Assembly: GCA_017415455.1 (NCBI GenBank)
Contig: JAFQGS010000012.1
Location: forward strand, 33,512-97,511
From: Prevotella sp.
Lineage (GTDB): Bacteria > Bacteroidota > Bacteroidia > Bacteroidales > Bacteroidaceae
Direction of reading: 5' to 3'
DNA: 64,000 nucleotides
Each line of letters opens with the position of its first letter. Positions within the stretch are counted from its first letter, which is position 1. Below are positions 34,407 to 44,230 of the stretch, in pieces. Below the pieces are notes generated by a model. The model ran no database searches, had not been told where the DNA came from, and saw only the letters and a list, made by a program, of their open reading frames with translations. The position numbers were made by a program, and so were the translations under genes.

Positions 34407-36077
34407 ATGAGGAGAATATTTTTATTATCGCTGTTTGCGCTTATGCTGCCCTTGTCAAGTGCCTTTTCGCAGGAGGGCAGAGACCATAACTTTGAGTCGG
34501 GGAAGAGCATTGAGGTGTTTAATGACATCTATCGCTACCTTGATATGATGTATGTCGACACCATTAGTCCGTCGCGTGTGGTGAATGCAGGCATCACCGG
34601 CATGCTGAATGAGCTTGACCCATATACCGAGTACTATCCGGAGGAGCGCCAGAAGGAGCTGAAGGAGCTCTACACAGGCAAGTTTGCCGGCGTGGGTGCT
34701 ATCATCCGGTTCAACCAGCAGGTAAAGAATGTTGTTATAGATGAGCCCTACAAGGGTATGCCTGCCGATGAGGCGGGGTTGCGCAAGGGTGATATCATCC
34801 TTGCCATAGACGACTCATCGATGGTGGGCAAGGACGTGTCGTATGTCAGTTCGCGTCTGCGTGGCAATCCCGAGACCACCATGCTCCTGAAGTATAAACG
34901 TCCGTCTACGGGCAAGACGTCTGAGGTCCGCATCATGCGCCGCACCATACAGAACCCGTCCGTTCCCTTCTATGGCATGCAGAATGACTCTGTTGGATAT
35001 CTGAAGCTCGTTGATTTCACCGAGAACAGTTCCAAAGCCGTGCGCCATGCGCTTGTGGACCTGAGGCAGAAAGGAGCCCGCAAGCTTGTGCTTGACCTCA
35101 GAAACAATGGCGGCGGTTCAGAGCTTGAGGCCGTTAAGATAGTGAACATGTTTGTGAACAAGGGTGTTACGGTGGTGTCAAACCGTGGCAAGCTGAAGCG
35201 TGTCAACCATGACTACCAGACCACAGAGGAGCCGCTTGACACGCTGATGCCCGTTGTTGTGCTGGTGAATGGCGGCTCGGCAAGTGCCAGTGAGATAGTG
35301 AGCGGTGCGCTGCAGGATTTAGACCGTGCAATAATATTAGGTACGCGCACGTATGGCAAAGGCCTTGTTCAGATGACCGTTGAACTTCCTTACAACGGAA
35401 ATCTTAAGCTTACCACCAGCAAATACTATATTCCGAGCGGCCGATGTATACAAGCCATCGACTACAGCAACGGCAACAGCAAGTACAAGGAGCACATACC
35501 CGACTCGCTGACGAGGGTGTTTCATACGGCAAGCGGGCGTGAGGTGCGCGACGGCGGAGGCATCATGCCCGACGTTGAGGTGCGTCCCGACTCGTTGCCG
35601 AACATCGCTTTCTATCTGGCATCTTCCGCAATAGACTCCACAGAGGTATTACACAACTACGTGATAGACTACATAGCAAGCCATCCGACGATAGCCCCGG
35701 CTCGGGATTTTGAGATTTCCGACTCCGACTATGAGTCGTTCAAGAGCCGTGTGCTGGCAAGCGGTTTCACATACGACCGCCAGAGTGAGAAGTTTATGAA
35801 GAATCTTGAGGACCTGATGAAGTTTGAAGGCTACTACGATGACGCCAAGACCGAGTTTGAGGCACTTAAGAACAAACTCTCTCATAACCTCGCCAAGGAG
35901 CTGGATTATCACCGCGCGATACTGAAGGAGGTGATAACCTCGGAGATAGTGACGGCATACCACTATCAGAGCGGTGCCGTAGAGAACAGTCTTAGATATG
36001 ACAAGCAGATGAAAGAGGCGCTCCGCCTGATGGCGTCGCCAGCCGAATATTCATCCCTGCTGAGGCCGAAGCGCTGA
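34407..36077 (+). CDS. S41 family carboxyl-terminal processing peptidase
   Basis: A 556-residue periplasmic protease with a signal peptide (about 1-21). A PDZ domain (about 90-165, including PADEAGLRKGDIIL) binds C-terminal peptides. The catalytic domain has the Ser in NGGSASASEIVSGALQDLDR and the Lys in RTYGKGLVQ, the usual Ser/Lys dyad of CtpA/Tsp. A roughly 190-residue C-terminal region is mostly helical. CtpA-type enzymes remove C-terminal tails and help in envelope-protein turnover; a specific substrate is not indicated. It is separated from rimP by array 12 and a strong promoter. Confidence 0.94.
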   Translation: MRRIFLLSLFALMLPLSSAFSQEGRDHNFESGKSIEVFNDIYRYLDMMYVDTISPSRVVNAGITGMLNELDPYTEYYPEERQKELKELYTGKFAGVGAIIRFNQQVKNVVIDEPYKGMPADEAGLRKGDIILAIDDSSMVGKDVSYVSSRLRGNPETTMLLKYKRPSTGKTSEVRIMRRTIQNPSVPFYGMQNDSVGYLKLVDFTENSSKAVRHALVDLRQKGARKLVLDLRNNGGGSELEAVKIVNMFVNKGVTVVSNRGKLKRVNHDYQTTEEPLDTLMPVVVLVNGGSASASEIVSGALQDLDRAIILGTRTYGKGLVQMTVELPYNGNLKLTTSKYYIPSGRCIQAIDYSNGNSKYKEHIPDSLTRVFHTASGREVRDGGGIMPDVEVRPDSLPNIAFYLASSAIDSTEVLHNYVIDYIASHPTIAPARDFEISDSDYESFKSRVLASGFTYDRQSEKFMKNLEDLMKFEGYYDDAKTEFEALKNKLSHNLAKELDYHRAILKEVITSEIVTAYHYQSGAVENSLRYDKQMKEALRLMASPAEYSSLLRPKR

Positions 36078-36231
36078 CGCAAAGCCATCATGCCAGGTGC
36101 GTAGGCAGATTGCCCGTGCCCGCAAGAGCCGCCCATCAGCATACGGACAGGCATGGAAGTGGGGCAGGATTTTAAGCATACACCAGCTGTCTGAGAGCCA
36201 GGCATCAAGAGCCCTGTTACAAGTGACAATA

Positions 36232-36292
36232 CAAAAGGTTATCAAACAGCTCGCATTTAATCATCAAGCGCAGTCTGTTTGATAACCTTTTG
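36232..36292 (+). terminator. Hairpin of opposed repeat units after the S41 protease gene
   Basis: A perfect 17-bp inverted repeat (36232-36248 with 36276-36292) contains GGTTATCAAA and TTTGATAACC and has a 27-base loop. It ends CCTTTTGCC and lies 155 bases after the protease stop. Compared with the hairpin at 10844-10884 the two arms have changed together. Confidence 0.65.
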
Positions 36293-36323
36293 CCATCCGT
36301 TTAATGCCCTTTCGCAAGACAGA
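36280..36323. repeat. 22-bp-period array 12 (2 direct units plus inverted units)
   Basis: Direct units start at 36280 (TGATAACC) and 36302 (TAATGCCC). Before them the inverted core ATCAAA recurs at 22-bp steps (36241 and 36263). Confidence 0.8.
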
Positions 36324-36516
36324 TGCAGACGGTTTCTTAAACGACTGACAATCAGACGTATACGCCTTTGCTGCTTTGCGAGAGCCGAGATTGGCAGGAA
36401 ACGCAGCCGGAACATCGGTGAGTTGCAATATGTTTATGCAGAGAACACGAAAAATACAGAAACTGCCTGAAAATACGGAGGTTACTGAAAATATTTTCAT
36501 TAAATTGCTGTAAAAG

Positions 36517-36548
36517 TTTGTTTACATGCCGATTTATTCGTATTTTTG
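36517..36548 (+). promoter_or_regulatory. Bacteroidota-type promoter of rimP-nusA-infB
   Basis: TTTG at 36517-36520 is followed after 20 bases by TATTTTTG at 36541-36548. The rimP start is 60 bases downstream. Confidence 0.88.
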
Positions 36549-36607
36549 CAGCATTCAGAGGAATGAGGGGCTTCTAAAGTCCCTCATTTTATTTTAATAT
36601 TCAATAT

Positions 36608-37075
36608 ATGATAGACAAGAAAATTGTTGAAGAATTAGTTAATCAGTGGCTCGCCGACAAGGACTATTTCCTCGTTGACTTAGAGATTAGCCACGACGAC
36701 AGGATTGTAGTGGAAATAGATCATGCCGACGGCGTGTGGATTGAAGACTGTGTTCAGCTGAGTCGCTACATCGAAGACAACCTGAGCCGCGACGAAGCCG
36801 ACTATGAACTGGAAGTGGGCAGCGCCGGACTGGGACAACCTTTCAAGGTGCCGCAGCAGTATATCAACTTCATAGGCAAAGAAGTTGAGGTGCTGGCAGC
36901 CGACGGAAAGAAAGTGAAAGGCATACTGAAAGCCGTTGACGGGAATGACTTCACGGTGACAGTGCAGGAGAAAGTGAAGGTGGAAGGCAAGAAACGTCCT
37001 GTTCTTATGGATGTAGACAAGCAATTCCAGATGGATAACGTAAAATATACTAAATACTTAATAAGTTTCAAATAA
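36608..37075 (+). CDS. rimP: Ribosome maturation factor RimP
   Basis: A 155-residue factor required for maturation of the 30S ribosomal subunit. It has the two-domain RimP layout: an N-terminal alpha/beta part with IEDCVQLSRYIEDNL and VGSAGLGQPF, and a C-terminal SH3-like part (GKEVEVLAADGKKVKGIL). The order rimP-nusA-infB is a widely conserved operon, and nusA starts 4 bases after its stop. The sequence is complete with no irregularity. Confidence 0.94.
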   Translation: MIDKKIVEELVNQWLADKDYFLVDLEISHDDRIVVEIDHADGVWIEDCVQLSRYIEDNLSRDEADYELEVGSAGLGQPFKVPQQYINFIGKEVEVLAADGKKVKGILKAVDGNDFTVTVQEKVKVEGKKRPVLMDVDKQFQMDNVKYTKYLISFK

Positions 37076-37079
37076 AGCT

Positions 37080-38333
37080 ATGGCAGCAAGAAAAACCGAA
37101 GAAACCATAAGCATGGTTGATACCTTCAGAGAGTTCAAGGAGACAAAGAATATCGACCGTACAACGCTCATGAGCGTATTGGAAGAGAGCTTCCGCAATG
37201 TTATTGCGAAGATTTTTGGCAGCGATGAGAACTTCGACGTCATCGTAAACCCAGACAAAGGCGACTTTGAGATATACCGCAACCGAATAGTAGTAGCCGA
37301 CGGCGAGGTGAGCGATGACAACAAAGAGATATCGCTTAAGGAAGCACGTAAGATAGAACCAGACTACGAGGTGGGCGAGGAAGTAAGCGAACTGGTGAAC
37401 TTTAGCAAGTTCGGACGCCGCGCAATACTAAACCTTCGCCAGACATTGGCATCTAAAATACTCGAACTTGAGCATGACAGCCTCTACAATAAGTACAAAG
37501 ACCGAGTAGGACAGATAGTAAGCGGAGAGGTATATCAGGTGTGGAAGCGAGAGGTATTGCTTGTTGACGACGAGAACAACGAGCTCATACTGCCACGCTC
37601 TGAGCAGATTCCACGCGATCAGTATCGCAAAGGCGAGACCGTGCGTGCCGTTATCCTGCGTGTGGACAACGAGAACAACAATCCTAAAATCATCCTCAGC
37701 CGCACCAGCGGGGCATTCCTTGAGAGACTTCTCGAGGCGGAAGTGCCTGAGATTGCTGACGGACTGATAACCATTAAGCGCATAGCACGCATGCCGGGAG
37801 AGAGAGCTAAGATCGCGGTAGAGAGCTATGACGACCGCATTGACCCTGTAGGAGCATGCGTCGGAGTAAAAGGCAGCCGTGTACATGGCATCGTCCGCGA
37901 GCTGTGCAACGAGAACATAGACGTTATAAACTATACATCTAACATCAAACTCTTCATCCAGCGCGCTCTGAGCCCAGCCAGAATATCAAGCATTACAATT
38001 GATGAGGAGAACAAAAAGGCAGAAGTGTTCCTCCGCCCAGAGGAAGTTTCGCTCGCAATCGGACGTGGAGGACTCAACATTAAGCTTGCAAGTATGCTGA
38101 CAGAGTTCACCATCGACGTATTCCGTGAGGTTGATGAGAGCGATGAGGATATATACCTTGAGGAGTTTGCAGACGAGATTGACCAGTGGATCATTGACTC
38201 ACTGAAAGGCATCGGACTCGATACCGCAAAGGCAGTGATACGTGCTCCACGTGAGTTACTTGTTCAAAAGGCCGACCTTGAGGAAGAAACAGTAGAGGGA
38301 ATCCTAAGAATATTGAAGGCGGAGTTTGAATAA
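37080..38333 (+). CDS. nusA: Transcription termination/antitermination factor NusA
   Basis: NusA binds RNA polymerase and the emerging transcript and affects pausing, termination and antitermination. The 417-residue protein has the N-terminal polymerase-binding region (about 1-125), an S1 domain (about 135-200, GQIVSGEVYQVWKREVLL), then two KH domains (about 225-345, including GACVGVKGSRVHGIVREL and IGRGGLNIKLASML). It lacks the two C-terminal acidic repeats of E. coli, as in most non-proteobacteria; an HhH-like segment (about 378-415) ends the protein. It is the middle gene of rimP-nusA-infB. Confidence 0.96.
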   Translation: MAARKTEETISMVDTFREFKETKNIDRTTLMSVLEESFRNVIAKIFGSDENFDVIVNPDKGDFEIYRNRIVVADGEVSDDNKEISLKEARKIEPDYEVGEEVSELVNFSKFGRRAILNLRQTLASKILELEHDSLYNKYKDRVGQIVSGEVYQVWKREVLLVDDENNELILPRSEQIPRDQYRKGETVRAVILRVDNENNNPKIILSRTSGAFLERLLEAEVPEIADGLITIKRIARMPGERAKIAVESYDDRIDPVGACVGVKGSRVHGIVRELCNENIDVINYTSNIKLFIQRALSPARISSITIDEENKKAEVFLRPEEVSLAIGRGGLNIKLASMLTEFTIDVFREVDESDEDIYLEEFADEIDQWIIDSLKGIGLDTAKAVIRAPRELLVQKADLEEETVEGILRILKAEFE

Positions 38334-38482
38334 ATAACAAGCGCTTTTGCCCCAGACGGCTCGCTGGCAGACAGTTCGTATAAGGGCTGCGGACAAATAG
38401 CCGGAGGCAGATGAGGGCAAAGAAAGGGCTGAAAAGAGAACAAATAGCTCATAACTCATTCCCAAACAAAAAATAATAACAG

Positions 38483-41245
38483 ATGAGTATCAGATTAAGT
38501 AAAGCAATACGTGAATTAAATATAGGACGCCAGACAGCAGTGGAGTTCCTCGTTAAGCGTGGAGATCTGGGTGAAGTGAAGGACGACCTCAACTTCAAAC
38601 TGAGCGACACGCAGTACAATGCGCTTGTGGAAGCTTTCAAATCAGACAAGGAAGTAAGAAATCAGGCAGAGAAACTGCTCATGAAAGCGCCTAAGGAAAA
38701 GAAACGTCCGGCAGAGCAAAAGGTAGAGAAAGCAGAGCCAACAGTAGAGACTGTGCGAGTGCAACAGTTCAAACCAGTAGGCAAGATTGACCTTGACCAA
38801 GTGGAAAAGAAGCCTGCAAAGCCAGCACCACAGCCCGAGAAACAGGAGAAAAAAGCAGAAAAGCCTGTAGTGGAGAAGCCAAAGGAGCAACCAAAGAAGG
38901 AAGAGGTGAAGCCTGTTGTGCAGCAACCTAAGCCTGCAGTGGTGAAACCAGAGCCAGCGCCTAAGGCCGTAGAACAGCCAAAGAAGGAAGAGAAGAAAGC
39001 CGAAGAGGTGAAAGACGGCAGAGTGTTCACTCTTGAAAGTGAGCAGAAGAAGGCACCAAAGGTAAACGTGCTGGGCAAGATTGACCTTGACTCTCTTAAC
39101 CAAAGCACACGTCCTAAGAAAAAGACCAAGGAGGAAAGAAAGAAGGAACGTGAGGAGAAAGCTGCTCAGGCACGTGGCGGAGAGAAGAAGAAGCGCGCCC
39201 GAATAACCAAAGAGCGTGTTGACATTGATGCCGCGGCAAAGCAGAATAACAATGTTAACAACAATAGCAATAAGAATAAGCAGGCTCAGAACGCTAACGC
39301 AAAGAAGAACAAGAAGAAGCGTCCGCAGAAACCTTTGGAGGTGAACGAGGAGGATGTTGCACGTCAGGTAAAAGAGACGTTGGCACGTCTTACCAGCAAG
39401 AACCAGAACAAGAAGGGTGCGAAATACCGCAGAGAGAAGCGTGAGGCAGTACAAGAGCAGCTCAAAGAGCAGCGTGCTGAGGCTCGTGCAGAGAGCAAAA
39501 TCCTCAAGCTTACAGAGTTTGTTACTGTCAGTGAGCTTGCAAACATGATGGATATCAATGTCAATCAGGTTATCGGAACATGTATGAGCATTGGTATTAT
39601 GGTGTCAATCAACCAGCGTCTTGACGCGGAGACCATCAATATCGTTGCCGATGAGTTTGGCTTTAAGACAGAATATGTGAGCGCAGAGGTGTCAGAGGCA
39701 ATAACAGTAGAGGAGGATGATGAGACCGATTTGCAGTCTCGCGCACCTATTGTTACCGTCATGGGACATGTGGATCATGGTAAGACATCGCTGCTTGACC
39801 ATATACGCAAGACCAATGTTATTGCCGGTGAGGCGGGAGGAATCACCCAGCACATCGGTGCTTATAACGTAACACTGAGCGACGGACGTAAGATTACCTT
39901 CCTTGACACCCCTGGTCACGAGGCGTTTACAGCCATGCGTGCCCGTGGTGCACAAGTAACCGACATCGCAATCATCATTATCTCTGCCGACGACAGCGTC
40001 ATGCCGACCACACGTGAGGCCATAGCGCATGCCCAGGCGGCAAATGTGCCAATGGTGTTTGCCATCAACAAGATTGACAAGCAGGGCGCAAACCCTGACA
40101 AGATACGTGAGGACCTCGCCAATATGAACCTTCTTGTGGAGGACTGGGGTGGTAAGTATCAGTGCCAGGAGATAAGTGCCAAGAAGGGAATAGGCGTTGA
40201 CGACCTTCTGGAAAAGGTTCTTCTGGAGGCTGAGATGCTTGACCTGAAAGCCAATCCGAACCGTAAGGCATTGGGAAGCATCATCGAGTCGTCTCTGGAT
40301 AAGGGTCGCGGATACGTGTCTACAGTCCTTGTGAGCAACGGAACATTAAAAGTTGGCGACAATGTGGTGGCTGGAACCAGCTGGGGTCGTATCAAGGCGA
40401 TGTTCAACGAGCGTAACCAGCGCATCACTCAGGCAAAACCTGCAGAGCCAGCAATAATCCTCGGACTCAACGGAGCACCTACAGCCGGTGACGCTTTCAA
40501 TGTTCTTGACACCGAGCAGGAGGCACGCGAGATTGCAAACAAGCGTCTGCAGCTGCAGCGTGAGCAAGGTTTGAGAACCCAGAAGCGTCTTACTCTCAGC
40601 GACATCAGTCATCGTATTGCTCTTGGTTCATTCAAAGAGCTCAACATTATCGTCAAGGGTGACACCGATGGTAGTATCGAGGCACTCAGCGACTCATTCA
40701 TAAAGATGTCAACAGAGAAGATCAAGGTGGATGTGATCTATAAGGCAGTGGGTCAGATTTCAGAAAATGATGTGACGCTTGCCGATGCTTCCGACGCCAT
40801 CATCGTTGGTTTCCAGGTTCGTCCTTCAAGTGCAGCCCGCAAGCTTGCAGAGCAGAACGGCGTAGAGATCAACACCTACTCAGTCATCTATGACGCCATC
40901 GACGACGTGAAGTCAGCCATGGAGGGAATGCTCGACAAGGTTGTCAAGGAAGTCGTTACAGGTCAGGTTGAGGTTCGTGAGGTTTACAAGATATCCAAGG
41001 TTGGTACTGTTGCCGGAGCCTATGTCAGCGAAGGTAAGGTTCACCGTTCAGACAAAGCGCGCCTTATCCGTGATGGTATCGTTGTTCACACAGGTGAGAT
41101 CAATGCCCTGAAGCGTTACAAGGACGATGTCAAGGAGGTTGCAACCAACTTCGAGTGTGGTATCAGTCTTGTCAACTTCAACGACATCCAGACAGGCGAT
41201 ATCATTGAGACCTTCACAGAGATAGAGGTGAAACAGCATCTTTAA
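38483..41245 (+). CDS. infB: Translation initiation factor IF-2
   Basis: IF-2 is a GTPase that brings initiator tRNA to the ribosome. In this 920-residue protein the first ~55 residues match the IF2_N module ([22 protein letters not shown]). A long Lys/Pro/Glu-rich disordered region follows (about 75-330), then a second N-terminal module. The G domain starts near residue 420, with G1 [10 protein letters not shown]3 DTPGHEAF and G4 NKID. Domains II, III and the tRNA-binding C-terminal domain follow. It ends the rimP-nusA-infB operon after a 149-base gap from nusA, and a strong terminator comes next. Confidence 0.97.
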   Translation: MSIRLSKAIRELNIGRQTAVEFLVKRGDLGEVKDDLNFKLSDTQYNALVEAFKSDKEVRNQAEKLLMKAPKEKKRPAEQKVEKAEPTVETVRVQQFKPVGKIDLDQVEKKPAKPAPQPEKQEKKAEKPVVEKPKEQPKKEEVKPVVQQPKPAVVKPEPAPKAVEQPKKEEKKAEEVKDGRVFTLESEQKKAPKVNVLGKIDLDSLNQSTRPKKKTKEERKKEREEKAAQARGGEKKKRARITKERVDIDAAAKQNNNVNNNSNKNKQAQNANAKKNKKKRPQKPLEVNEEDVARQVKETLARLTSKNQNKKGAKYRREKREAVQEQLKEQRAEARAESKILKLTEFVTVSELANMMDINVNQVIGTCMSIGIMVSINQRLDAETINIVADEFGFKTEYVSAEVSEAITVEEDDETDLQSRAPIVTVMGHVDHGKTSLLDHIRKTNVIAGEAGGITQHIGAYNVTLSDGRKITFLDTPGHEAFTAMRARGAQVTDIAIIIISADDSVMPTTREAIAHAQAANVPMVFAINKIDKQGANPDKIREDLANMNLLVEDWGGKYQCQEISAKKGIGVDDLLEKVLLEAEMLDLKANPNRKALGSIIESSLDKGRGYVSTVLVSNGTLKVGDNVVAGTSWGRIKAMFNERNQRITQAKPAEPAIILGLNGAPTAGDAFNVLDTEQEAREIANKRLQLQREQGLRTQKRLTLSDISHRIALGSFKELNIIVKGDTDGSIEALSDSFIKMSTEKIKVDVIYKAVGQISENDVTLADASDAIIVGFQVRPSSAARKLAEQNGVEINTYSVIYDAIDDVKSAMEGMLDKVVKEVVTGQVEVREVYKISKVGTVAGAYVSEGKVHRSDKARLIRDGIVVHTGEINALKRYKDDVKEVATNFECGISLVNFNDIQTGDIIETFTEIEVKQHL

Positions 41246-41284
41246 TATCACATCACAGCATGCGATGGATGCTTGCTAAGATAC

Positions 41285-41322
41285 AGAAGCGGGATGAGAG
41301 TCACTCATCCCGCTTCTCTTTT
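41285..41322 (+). terminator. Intrinsic terminator after infB
   Basis: A 14-bp perfect stem (41285-41298 with 41304-41317) with a 5-base loop is followed by CTTTTT. It closes the rimP-nusA-infB operon. Confidence 0.93.
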
Positions 41323-41412
41323 TCCGTTTATTCAAAGAGTAAATATCTGTAACCCAACGAAAACAAATAAAGTCAAAGAAAGCCTAATAAAGTGTGTTTT
41401 GTCACTTATATA

Positions 41413-41444
41413 TTTGTCTGTTGGATGCTTATTTATTAATTTTG
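41413..41444 (+). promoter_or_regulatory. Bacteroidota-type promoter of the suf operon
   Basis: TTTG at 41413-41416 is followed after 20 bases by TAATTTTG at 41437-41444. sufB starts about 330 bases later, so there is a long leader that contains array 13. Confidence 0.85.
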
Positions 41445-41575
41445 CAGATTGATACAGGGTTGGAAGGCAATAACCCGGGGTGCGGAAACGGTGCGCGGAG
41501 CAGGCGGTCGGCATGCTGTTGCGGACAATGAGATGCGATAATATGGCGCGGAAGAGCGCAGACGGCGTAACGCTT

Positions 41576-41685
41576 TGATGCACAATGCCTTGCAATCGAT
41601 GCCCTTTCGCAATGCGTTCAGGCATCTTTCGCAGTGCGTTTGATGCCCTTTTGCAGTCTGTTTGGGCATCTTTGGCAATCCCGTT
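41576..41685. repeat. 22-bp-period array 13 (alternating core)
   Basis: GATGCCC at 41598, AGGCATC at 41620, GATGCCC at 41642 and GGGCATC at 41664 are all 22 bp apart, so the core alternates with its reverse complement on one register. The first unit at 41576 is 21, not 22, bases from the next by the same measure. It lies in the suf leader. Confidence 0.9.
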
Positions 41686-41781
41686 TTTGCCCGCCCGCAT
41701 TTCAGGGTGTGTGCCAGTGCCCTCCGTAGAGGCGCTGTTGCGATGTCAGTCCATCCCTTGTTGAAGTGAAAACGTAAGAAA

Positions 41782-43242
41782 ATGGATAATAAAAACGATA
41801 CAAAGAACGAATACGTCAGACAAGTAGCGGAGAAGAAATATGAGTTCGGCTTCACCACAGACGTGCACACCGACATCATAGATGTGGGTCTGAACGAGGA
41901 CGTGGTGCGCCTTATCTCAGCCAAGAAGAACGAGCCCGAGTGGATGCTTGAGTTCCGTTTGAAAGCCTTCAGACACTGGCAGACGCTCAGCCAGCCCACC
42001 TGGGGCCATGTCACTTTGCCCGAGATAGACTACCAGTCGATATCATATTACGCCGATCCTATGGCGAAGAAGAGCGACGACGGCAAGCCAAAGGAGATTG
42101 ATCCGGAGCTGATGAAGACCTTCGACAAGCTCGGCATACCCCTTGAGGAGCGTCTTGCGCTGAGCGGTGTGGCGGTAGATGCCATCATGGACTCCGTCTC
42201 TGTGAAGACAACCTATAAGGAGAAGCTTGCCGAGAAGGGCATCATCTTCTGCTCCATAGGCGACGCCCTGCAGGAGTATCCTGACCTTGTGCGCCAGTAT
42301 CTCGGCACTGTTGTTCCCTACCGCGACAACTTCTACGCCGCGCTCAACAGCGCCGTGTTCAGCGACGGGTCGTTCGTTTACATACCAAAAGGCGTGCGCT
42401 GCCCTATGGAACTTAGTTCCTACTTCCGCATCAACGCACGAAACACAGGTCAGTTTGAGCGCACACTCATCATAGCCGATGACGACTCATACGTGTCTTA
42501 CCTTGAAGGATGCACCGCTCCGATGCGAGACGAGAACCAGTTGCACGCCGCCATCGTTGAGATAATTGTCAACGACAACGCCGAAGTGAAGTATTCCACA
42601 GTGCAAAACTGGTATCCCGGCGATGAGAACGGCAAGGGAGGAGTCCTCAATCTGGTAACAAAGAGAGGCGAATGCAGAGGAGTCAACAGCAAACTGTCGT
42701 GGACTCAGGTGGAGACTGGTAGTGCTATAACATGGAAATACCCCTCATGTGTGCTCCGGGGTGACAACTCCCAGGCTGAGTTTTATTCCGTAGCGGTGAC
42801 CAATCATTGCCAAGAAGCCGATACAGGAACTAAGATGATACACATAGGAAAGAACACCAAGAGCACCATCATCAGCAAGGGAATAAGTGCCGGAAGGAGC
42901 CAGAACTCATACCGCGGACTGGTTCGCGCCACTGCCAACGCAGACAATGCGCGCAACTATAGCTCATGCGACAGCCTCCTGTTAGGCAGCGAATGCGGCG
43001 CGCATACATTCCCCTACATGGACATTCACAACGACACAGCCATCGTTGAGCATGAGGCCACAACCAGCAAGATAAGCGAGGACCAGCTGTTCTATTGCAA
43101 TCAGCGCGGCATTCCCACAGAGAAAGCCATCGGACTGATAGTGAACGGATACGCCAAAGACGTGCTCAACAAGCTCCCTATGGAGTTTGCCGTTGAGGCG
43201 CAGAAGCTCCTTGCCGTGTCGCTTGAGGACACAGTGGGATAG
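41782..43242 (+). CDS. sufB: Fe-S cluster assembly protein SufB
   Basis: SufB is a scaffold subunit of the SufBCD complex on which iron-sulphur clusters are built. The 486-residue sequence is full length and shows the family segments FEEKGVPL-like [46 protein letters not shown] and the late [30 protein letters not shown] with the Cys/His surroundings needed for cluster work. It is the first gene of the sufBCDS group. The leader of about 330 bases is unusually long. Confidence 0.96.
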   Translation: MDNKNDTKNEYVRQVAEKKYEFGFTTDVHTDIIDVGLNEDVVRLISAKKNEPEWMLEFRLKAFRHWQTLSQPTWGHVTLPEIDYQSISYYADPMAKKSDDGKPKEIDPELMKTFDKLGIPLEERLALSGVAVDAIMDSVSVKTTYKEKLAEKGIIFCSIGDALQEYPDLVRQYLGTVVPYRDNFYAALNSAVFSDGSFVYIPKGVRCPMELSSYFRINARNTGQFERTLIIADDDSYVSYLEGCTAPMRDENQLHAAIVEIIVNDNAEVKYSTVQNWYPGDENGKGGVLNLVTKRGECRGVNSKLSWTQVETGSAITWKYPSCVLRGDNSQAEFYSVAVTNHCQEADTGTKMIHIGKNTKSTIISKGISAGRSQNSYRGLVRATANADNARNYSSCDSLLLGSECGAHTFPYMDIHNDTAIVEHEATTSKISEDQLFYCNQRGIPTEKAIGLIVNGYAKDVLNKLPMEFAVEAQKLLAVSLEDTVG

Positions 43243-43356
43243 GAGAGCGTCCCTTTGCGGAGCCCGGTGGTGATCATGCGCACAGCGGCCTCTGACAGGC
43301 TGAGGAGCACATACAGCCATTGCGGGACACGCGTCACGGAAGACCATTCTGCGAAA

Positions 43357-43444
43357 GATGCCCGAACAGACAGCAAAAGGGCATCAAACGTACCACAAAA
43401 GATGCTTTAACGCAATGCAAAAGGGCATCAAACAAGAAGAGAAA
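43357..43444. repeat. 22-bp-period array 14 (alternating core, 4 units)
   Basis: GATGCCC at 43357, GGGCATC at 43379, GATGCTT at 43401 and GGGCATC at 43423. Units are exactly 22 bp apart and each is preceded by an A-run. The array fills the gap between sufB and sufC within the operon. Confidence 0.93.
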
Positions 43445-43477
43445 GATAACAAGCTGAAAATAAAAGCATTATATAAT

Positions 43478-44230
43478 ATGTTAGAAGTAAGAAACCTTCA
43501 TGCCACAATAGCAGGCAAAGAGATACTTAAAGGAGTGAATCTCACTATCAAGCCAGGTGAGACACACGCTATAATGGGACCTAACGGCTCGGGCAAGAGT
43601 ACGCTGAGCGCCGTGCTCGTGGGCAATCCCCTCTATGAGGTGACAGCCGGAGAGGCATACTACAAGGGCAAGAACCTGTTGGAGATGAAGCCCGAGGACC
43701 GCTCACACGAGGGTCTGTTCCTCTCGTTCCAGTATCCGGTGGAGATACCGGGAGTGTCCATGACCAACTTCATGCGTGCCGCCATAAACGAGAAAAGAGC
43801 CTACGAGGGCAAGCCAGCGCTCAATGCCGGCGACTTCCTTAAGCTCATGCGCGAGAAGAGAAAGATAGTGGAGCTCGACAGCAAGCTCTCCAACCGCTCC
43901 GTAAACGAGGGCTTCAGCGGTGGCGAGAAGAAGCGCAACGAGATATTCCAGATGGCCATGCTTGAGCCAACGCTCGCCATTCTCGACGAGACAGACTCCG
44001 GATTGGACGTTGATGCCATGCGTATCGTTGCCGAAGGAGTGAACAAACTGCGCACGCCAGAGAGCAGTTGCATCGTCATTACACACTACGACCGCCTTCT
44101 GGACATGATACGTCCCGACATCGTTCACGTGCTCTACCAGGGCAGGATAGTGAAAACCGCCGGTCCGGAGCTGGCAAAGATGATTCAGGAAAAAGGTTAC
44201 GACTGGATAAAAGCAGAATTGAATGAATAG
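43478..44230 (+). CDS. sufC: Fe-S cluster assembly ATPase SufC
   Basis: SufC is the ABC-type ATPase that drives SufBCD. The 250-residue protein has Walker A (GPNGSGKST, about 35-43), the ABC signature FSGGEKKRNEI, Walker B (LAILDETDSGLD) and an H-loop HYDR segment. The ATG at 43478 is preferred. An in-frame ATG at 43358 would add 40 residues encoded entirely by the 22-bp array and gap, which do not resemble the family. The gene ends 8 bases inside sufD, indicating translational coupling. Confidence 0.96.
   Translation: MLEVRNLHATIAGKEILKGVNLTIKPGETHAIMGPNGSGKSTLSAVLVGNPLYEVTAGEAYYKGKNLLEMKPEDRSHEGLFLSFQYPVEIPGVSMTNFMRAAINEKRAYEGKPALNAGDFLKLMREKRKIVELDSKLSNRSVNEGFSGGEKKRNEIFQMAMLEPTLAILDETDSGLDVDAMRIVAEGVNKLRTPESSCIVITHYDRLLDMIRPDIVHVLYQGRIVKTAGPELAKMIQEKGYDWIKAELNE

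Larger units (their letters stand above)
36078..36607. other. Gap between the S41 protease gene and rimP
   Basis: The 530 bases contain a long hairpin (36232-36292), two repeat units at 36280 and 36302, and the rimP promoter (36517-36548). No further gene is supported. Confidence 0.6.

Noticed and set aside
41445-41781. Riboswitch in the suf leader
   Set aside because: No known riboswitch core is recognisable; the leader is mostly explained by the 22-bp array.
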